DNA of 9,168 nucleotides from Campylobacteraceae bacterium (GTDB lineage Bacteria > Campylobacterota > Campylobacteria > Campylobacterales > Sulfurovaceae). The DNA is taken from contig JALWNF010000255.1 in NCBI GenBank assembly GCA_026995985.1, positions 1-9,168 of the forward strand, in the 5' to 3' direction. The notes under the pieces are model-generated. The model ran no database searches, was not told the DNA's origin, and was given only the letters and a program-made list of their open reading frames with translations. Position numbers and translations under genes: made by a program. Positions 6,485-9,168 of the stretch are shown here, in pieces. Each line of letters begins with the position of its first letter. The stretch's first letter is position 1.

Positions 6485-6796
6485 ATGAAAAAATATTTAC
6501 TACTTTTGATAATAATAGGCACTATTACTTCTCTTGCAGATACTATTGAACTTTATAAAAAGTGTGCTGGTTGCCATGGTGAAAATGGAGAGAAACAAGC
6601 TCTTACTAAGTCTAAAGTTATTGGCGGACAAGAGGCTAACTTAACAGCTAAAGAGCTAACAGCTTATAGAAATGGAGAACTAGACCAATATGGTCTAGGA
6701 AATATCATGAAACTTCAAACTAGTATACTCTCAGATAGTGATATTGAGGAGTTAGCAGAATACATATCAAAACTAGATGTTAATGCTTCAAAATAG
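6485..6796 (+). CDS. Small periplasmic class I mono-haem cytochrome c (c553-like)
   Basis: A 103-residue electron carrier. Seen: a signal peptide (MKKY, then a hydrophobic stretch to about residue 13, probable cut after SLA at 18); one haem-attachment motif CAGCH (27-31) with H31 as proximal ligand; and M75 in GNIMKLQ as the likely distal ligand, followed by the C-terminal helix typical of class I c-type cytochromes (SDSDIEELAEYISKL, 83-97). Haem is attached in the periplasm by the cytochrome c maturation machinery, which is not in this window. Start chosen for its AGGAG site at 6-base spacing. It likely shuttles electrons between membrane complexes; the partner cannot be told from context because its neighbours are unrelated. 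Its stop is 13 bases from the serS stop. Confidence 0.92.
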   Translation: MKKYLLLLIIIGTITSLADTIELYKKCAGCHGENGEKQALTKSKVIGGQEANLTAKELTAYRNGELDQYGLGNIMKLQTSILSDSDIEELAEYISKLDVNASK

Positions 6797-6825
6797 AAGT
6801 ATTAACTATCTACATATACTTTTTT
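6797..6825 (+). terminator. Weak candidate terminator of the cytochrome gene inside the serS 3' end
   Basis: AAGTAT (6797-6802) pairs with ATACTT (6816-6821) across a 13-base loop, and a run of six T (6820-6825) overlaps the end of the second arm. The stem is short and AT-rich, so it is weak. Most of the downstream arm lies in the last codons of serS on the other strand. Confidence 0.25.
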
Positions 6826-8054
6826 AGAACCTCTGGAATCTCTATAGTTCCATCTTCATTTTGATAGTTCTCCATAATAGCTATAAGAGTTCTGCCAACA
6901 GCTAGAGCTGAGCCATTTAAAGTATGTACTAAAGTATTTTTCTTTCCATCTTTATATCGAATTTTTGCTCTTCGTGCTTGAAAATCTCTAGTATTTGAGA
7001 CAGAGGAAATCTCTCTATATTTGTCTTGTCCTGGGAGCCAAACCTCAAGGTCAATAGTCCTTGCAGCAGAGAAACCAAGGTCTCCTCCACAAAGCTCTAC
7101 TAATCTATGCGGAAGACCAAGTTGAGTTAAAATATCAGAGGCATTCTCTACCATCATATCAAATATCTCTTCACTCTGCTGGGGTGTTGTTATAGCTACC
7201 ATCTCAACTTTATCGAACTGATGTTGACGTATCATTCCACGTGTATCACGCCCTGCACTACCTGCCTCTTTTCTAAAACATGGAGTATAACCTGTAAGTA
7301 AAATTGGCAACTCTTTAGCTGTCAAAATTTCATCATTATATAGGTTAGTAAGTGGAACTTCTGCTGTTGGAATAAGATATAGCTCCTCACCATCAATTTT
7401 AAATAGGTCATCTCCAAACTTTGGTAGTTGTCCTGTACCTTGAAGCATTGTAGAGTTGTTTATAAATGGTACACATACCTCCTCAAACCCTCTTTGTCTA
7501 TTATTATCTAAAAAGAAGTTTATTAATGCTCTCTCTAGTTGTGCCGCCTCTTTACGAAGTACAGAAAATCGACTCTTTGCAAGTTTTACACCACGTTCAA
7601 AATCTATCCAACCATTTATCTGAGCCAACTCCCAATGCTCTTTAGGCTTAAAATCAAATTTACGAGGCTCTAGCACTCTTTTAATTTCAACATTATCATC
7701 TTCATCTTTACCCTCAGGAACAGAGTCATCAGGAAAATTTGGTATAGTAAGTGCAACAACCTCTAAAGCCTCTTGAGCTTCTCTAGCTATAGATTGAAGT
7801 CTTGCTATCTCCTCTTTTTGTCTATTGACCTTCTCTTTTAACTCTGTAACATCTCTCTTCTCTCTTATATACTCACCAAAGAGTTTAGACATTTTATTCT
7901 GATGGGCTTTAGCCTCTTCAAGTGTAGCATTTGCACTTTTAAGTGTTGCAAAAAGCTCCTTTAGATTCTCTAGTGTTACCTCATCAACACCTTTTTTTAC
8001 AAGTTTAGCACTCGCTTCATCAAAATTTTTTTGGAGATATTTTAAATCAATCAT
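6810..8054 (-). CDS. serS: Seryl-tRNA synthetase
   Basis: SerRS charges tRNA-Ser (and tRNA-Sec where present) with serine in the cytoplasm. At 414 residues it is slightly shorter than E. coli SerRS (430). Seen: an N-terminal antiparallel coiled-coil arm (about 25-100), charged and heptad-like, that grips the tRNA long variable arm; then the class II catalytic core. [15 protein letters not shown] (230-244) holds the serine-site residues T230 and E232; motif 2 is around [15 protein letters not shown] (260-274), QHQFDKVE (277-284) follows; and motif 3 is [17 protein letters not shown] (380-396). The C-terminus IPEVLKKYM is family-typical. Start ATG 8052-8054 with a modest AGG site (8062-8064) at 7 bases. 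Convergent with the cytochrome gene; own promoter upstream. No missing key residue. Confidence 0.96.
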   Translation of the reverse strand: MIDLKYLQKNFDEASAKLVKKGVDEVTLENLKELFATLKSANATLEEAKAHQNKMSKLFGEYIREKRDVTELKEKVNRQKEEIARLQSIAREAQEALEVVALTIPNFPDDSVPEGKDEDDNVEIKRVLEPRKFDFKPKEHWELAQINGWIDFERGVKLAKSRFSVLRKEAAQLERALINFFLDNNRQRGFEEVCVPFINNSTMLQGTGQLPKFGDDLFKIDGEELYLIPTAEVPLTNLYNDEILTAKELPILLTGYTPCFRKEAGSAGRDTRGMIRQHQFDKVEMVAITTPQQSEEIFDMMVENASDILTQLGLPHRLVELCGGDLGFSAARTIDLEVWLPGQDKYREISSVSNTRDFQARRAKIRYKDGKKNTLVHTLNGSALAVGRTLIAIMENYQNEDGTIEIPEVLKKYM

Positions 8055-8093
8055 GAATCTACCTAGTTATAATGTAATAAAATTCTATTAGAA

Positions 8094-8099
8094 ATTATA
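8094..8099 (-). promoter_or_regulatory. -10 box of serS
   Basis: A perfect TATAAT on the minus strand (8099 to 8094) predicts a start near 8087 and a leader of about 33 bases to the serS ATG. A second TATAAC (8066-8071) is too close to the start to leave room for the AGG site. The -35 position has no match. The leader is too short for a T-box, and I see none. Confidence 0.5.
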
Positions 8100-8131
8100 G
8101 TAAAAAGTTTAGAAAGGGAGGATTAAGCCAT

Positions 8132-8160
8132 ATAGAAAAGGAGTAAAACTCCATTTCTAT
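8132..8160 (-). terminator. Hairpin immediately after the stop of the right-edge gene
   Basis: ATAGAAA (8132-8138) and GGAGT (8140-8144) pair with ACTCC (8148-8152) and TTTCTAT (8154-8160), with one A-A mismatch and a 3-base loop: a 12-pair stem starting at the base after the TAA stop. No T run follows the stem on the minus strand, so termination efficiency is uncertain; it also separates this gene from serS, which has its own promoter. Confidence 0.55.
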
Positions 8161-9168
8161 TTAAAACTCATTAGCAACTAAAATATTTTTTATATTAAAG
8201 GTACAACCTGAATCTTCTGGTGCCTTTACTTGAAATATAACATAAGCAACTCCATTATTATTACAACTACGAGCATCATGTCTATTTATTGAGTCTATCT
8301 CTATAGCAGAAGCACATGTATTTGCTACTTCATAACCAAAATGCCCATTACGATACCACTCTGGAGCATTTTCATGATGAATATCAAAACGTACAATAGA
8401 TGTTGAGTTTTTATCTATAAAATATCCACCTGAAGGGCGACTAACAAGACCTTTTCCTCTAAGAGTATGTTTTGTAGCCTCTCCAATACGTGTATTTTTC
8501 CCTGTATCGGCTTGATAACCATTAAGATTAACCCATACTAGAGCATCTTTTCCTGTTAAATGATAATCATATTTATAAGATACAATAACAGTTCCTTCAT
8601 CATCAAGTTGATAAGTCTCTGAATCTGTACTACCTATCCACTCTCTACTATCATCTAAACATTGGTCTTGATAGTAGTTATGTCCAATAGCATAAGAGAG
8701 TTTATCTCTATAAATCCCAAAGTAATCATCTTCTAGCGAAAGAGTATTATTGTCTATTTTAGAAAAGTCCCATTTACCCATAGCTTCATAGTTTTTGCCC
8801 TGCCCAAAGACAATCAACTTATCTGTATTGTTCCCTTCTGCATTAACCCATTTAAATACATTTGAACGACTAGGAGTATTATCTTCAAAATAGGTAGTAT
8901 TTGCAATATCATCTCCTAAAGTATTAATTACACCATTTGCATTAGCACTCTCTACAGCCATTTTACCATAGTATAATCTTTTTGTATTATTGCTCTCTAT
9001 AGAGGAGCTCTCCTCTCCATCTACTGCATAACCAACAATAGCACCAAGAGAGATGTATGGTTTAGTATTTACTCTATTTCCATACTCATCTGTTACAGAG
9101 ACAGCAAACCTCTCTTCATATTTTGCACGCTCTTTATCTTGACTTGTGCTAACATAAGATATAGATAT
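8161..9168 (-). CDS. C-terminal 335 residues of a larger, probably exported protein with an Ig-like segment; function unknown
   Basis: The reading frame is open from the TAA stop (8161-8163) to the right edge with no stop, so the Met codon at 8959-8961 is an internal residue, not a start. The first visible residues (about 10-50) include RFAVSVTDEYGNRVN, a pattern typical of bacterial Ig-like (invasin/Big-type) domains, then a region rich in Asn, Asp, Tyr, Gly and Ser with alternating beta-type sequence. Four cysteines (visible residues 170, 285, 302, 322) are all in the C-terminal half, compatible with disulfide bonds in an exported protein. There is no transmembrane helix, LPXTG-type signal or terminal beta-barrel strand visible, and it ends ILVANEF. 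An adhesin or other surface protein is plausible but not shown. Same strand as serS, 106 bases upstream of it. Confidence 0.88.
   Translation of the reverse strand: MSISYVSTSQDKERAKYEERFAVSVTDEYGNRVNTKPYISLGAIVGYAVDGEESSSIESNNTKRLYYGKMAVESANANGVINTLGDDIANTTYFEDNTPSRSNVFKWVNAEGNNTDKLIVFGQGKNYEAMGKWDFSKIDNNTLSLEDDYFGIYRDKLSYAIGHNYYQDQCLDDSREWIGSTDSETYQLDDEGTVIVSYKYDYHLTGKDALVWVNLNGYQADTGKNTRIGEATKHTLRGKGLVSRPSGGYFIDKNSTSIVRFDIHHENAPEWYRNGHFGYEVANTCASAIEIDSINRHDARSCNNNGVAYVIFQVKAPEDSGCTFNIKNILVANEF

Noticed and set aside
1..9168. Mobile element, CRISPR array, tRNA or rRNA
   Set aside because: No transposase or integrase motif, no regularly spaced repeats, no cloverleaf-like segment with a TTC-rich arm, and the intergenic gaps are too short (largest 133 bases).

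Overview
The window looks like ordinary, densely packed chromosome from an AT-rich Campylobacterota (epsilonproteobacterial) species, probably a Sulfurimonas/Sulfurovum-like free-living relative. This is inferred from the low GC content, the style of the LigA, GlnD, GlmS and SerRS sequences, a small c553-like cytochrome and extended -10 promoters without clear -35 boxes. No 16S or tRNA marker is present to confirm it. About 96% of the bases are coding. There is no stretch over 300 bases without a gene, and I see no RNA gene, CRISPR array, insertion sequence or phage gene.

Left region (1-1432): two minus-strand genes, fic then ligA, overlap by 11 bases, and ligA runs off the left edge. fic encodes an autoinhibited (class II) Fic nucleotidyltransferase with a C-terminal winged helix. 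It starts at TTG and diverges from glnD across a 59-base spacer that must hold both promoters.

Centre (1433-5733): a plus-strand pair, glnD (PII uridylyltransferase, glutamine sensor) and glmS (glutamine-consuming glucosamine-6-phosphate synthase). They are 6 bases apart and the glmS ribosome-binding site lies inside the end of glnD. A 28-base perfect palindrome closes the unit. Both enzymes respond to or use glutamine, so the pairing is functionally sensible.

Right region (5752-9168): a YfaZ-like outer-membrane barrel (minus) diverges from a periplasmic mono-haem cytochrome c (plus). The cytochrome converges with serS (minus). Beyond serS is the C-terminal 335 residues of a larger, probably exported minus-strand protein with an Ig-like segment, which is cut by the right edge. 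Its true start is outside the window.

I do not see a convincing undescribed system. The best leads are the fic-ligA translational overlap next to glnD (three different nucleotidyl-transfer enzymes in a row, two sharing a divergent promoter), a possible leaderless glnD transcript, and the unidentified exported protein at the right edge.
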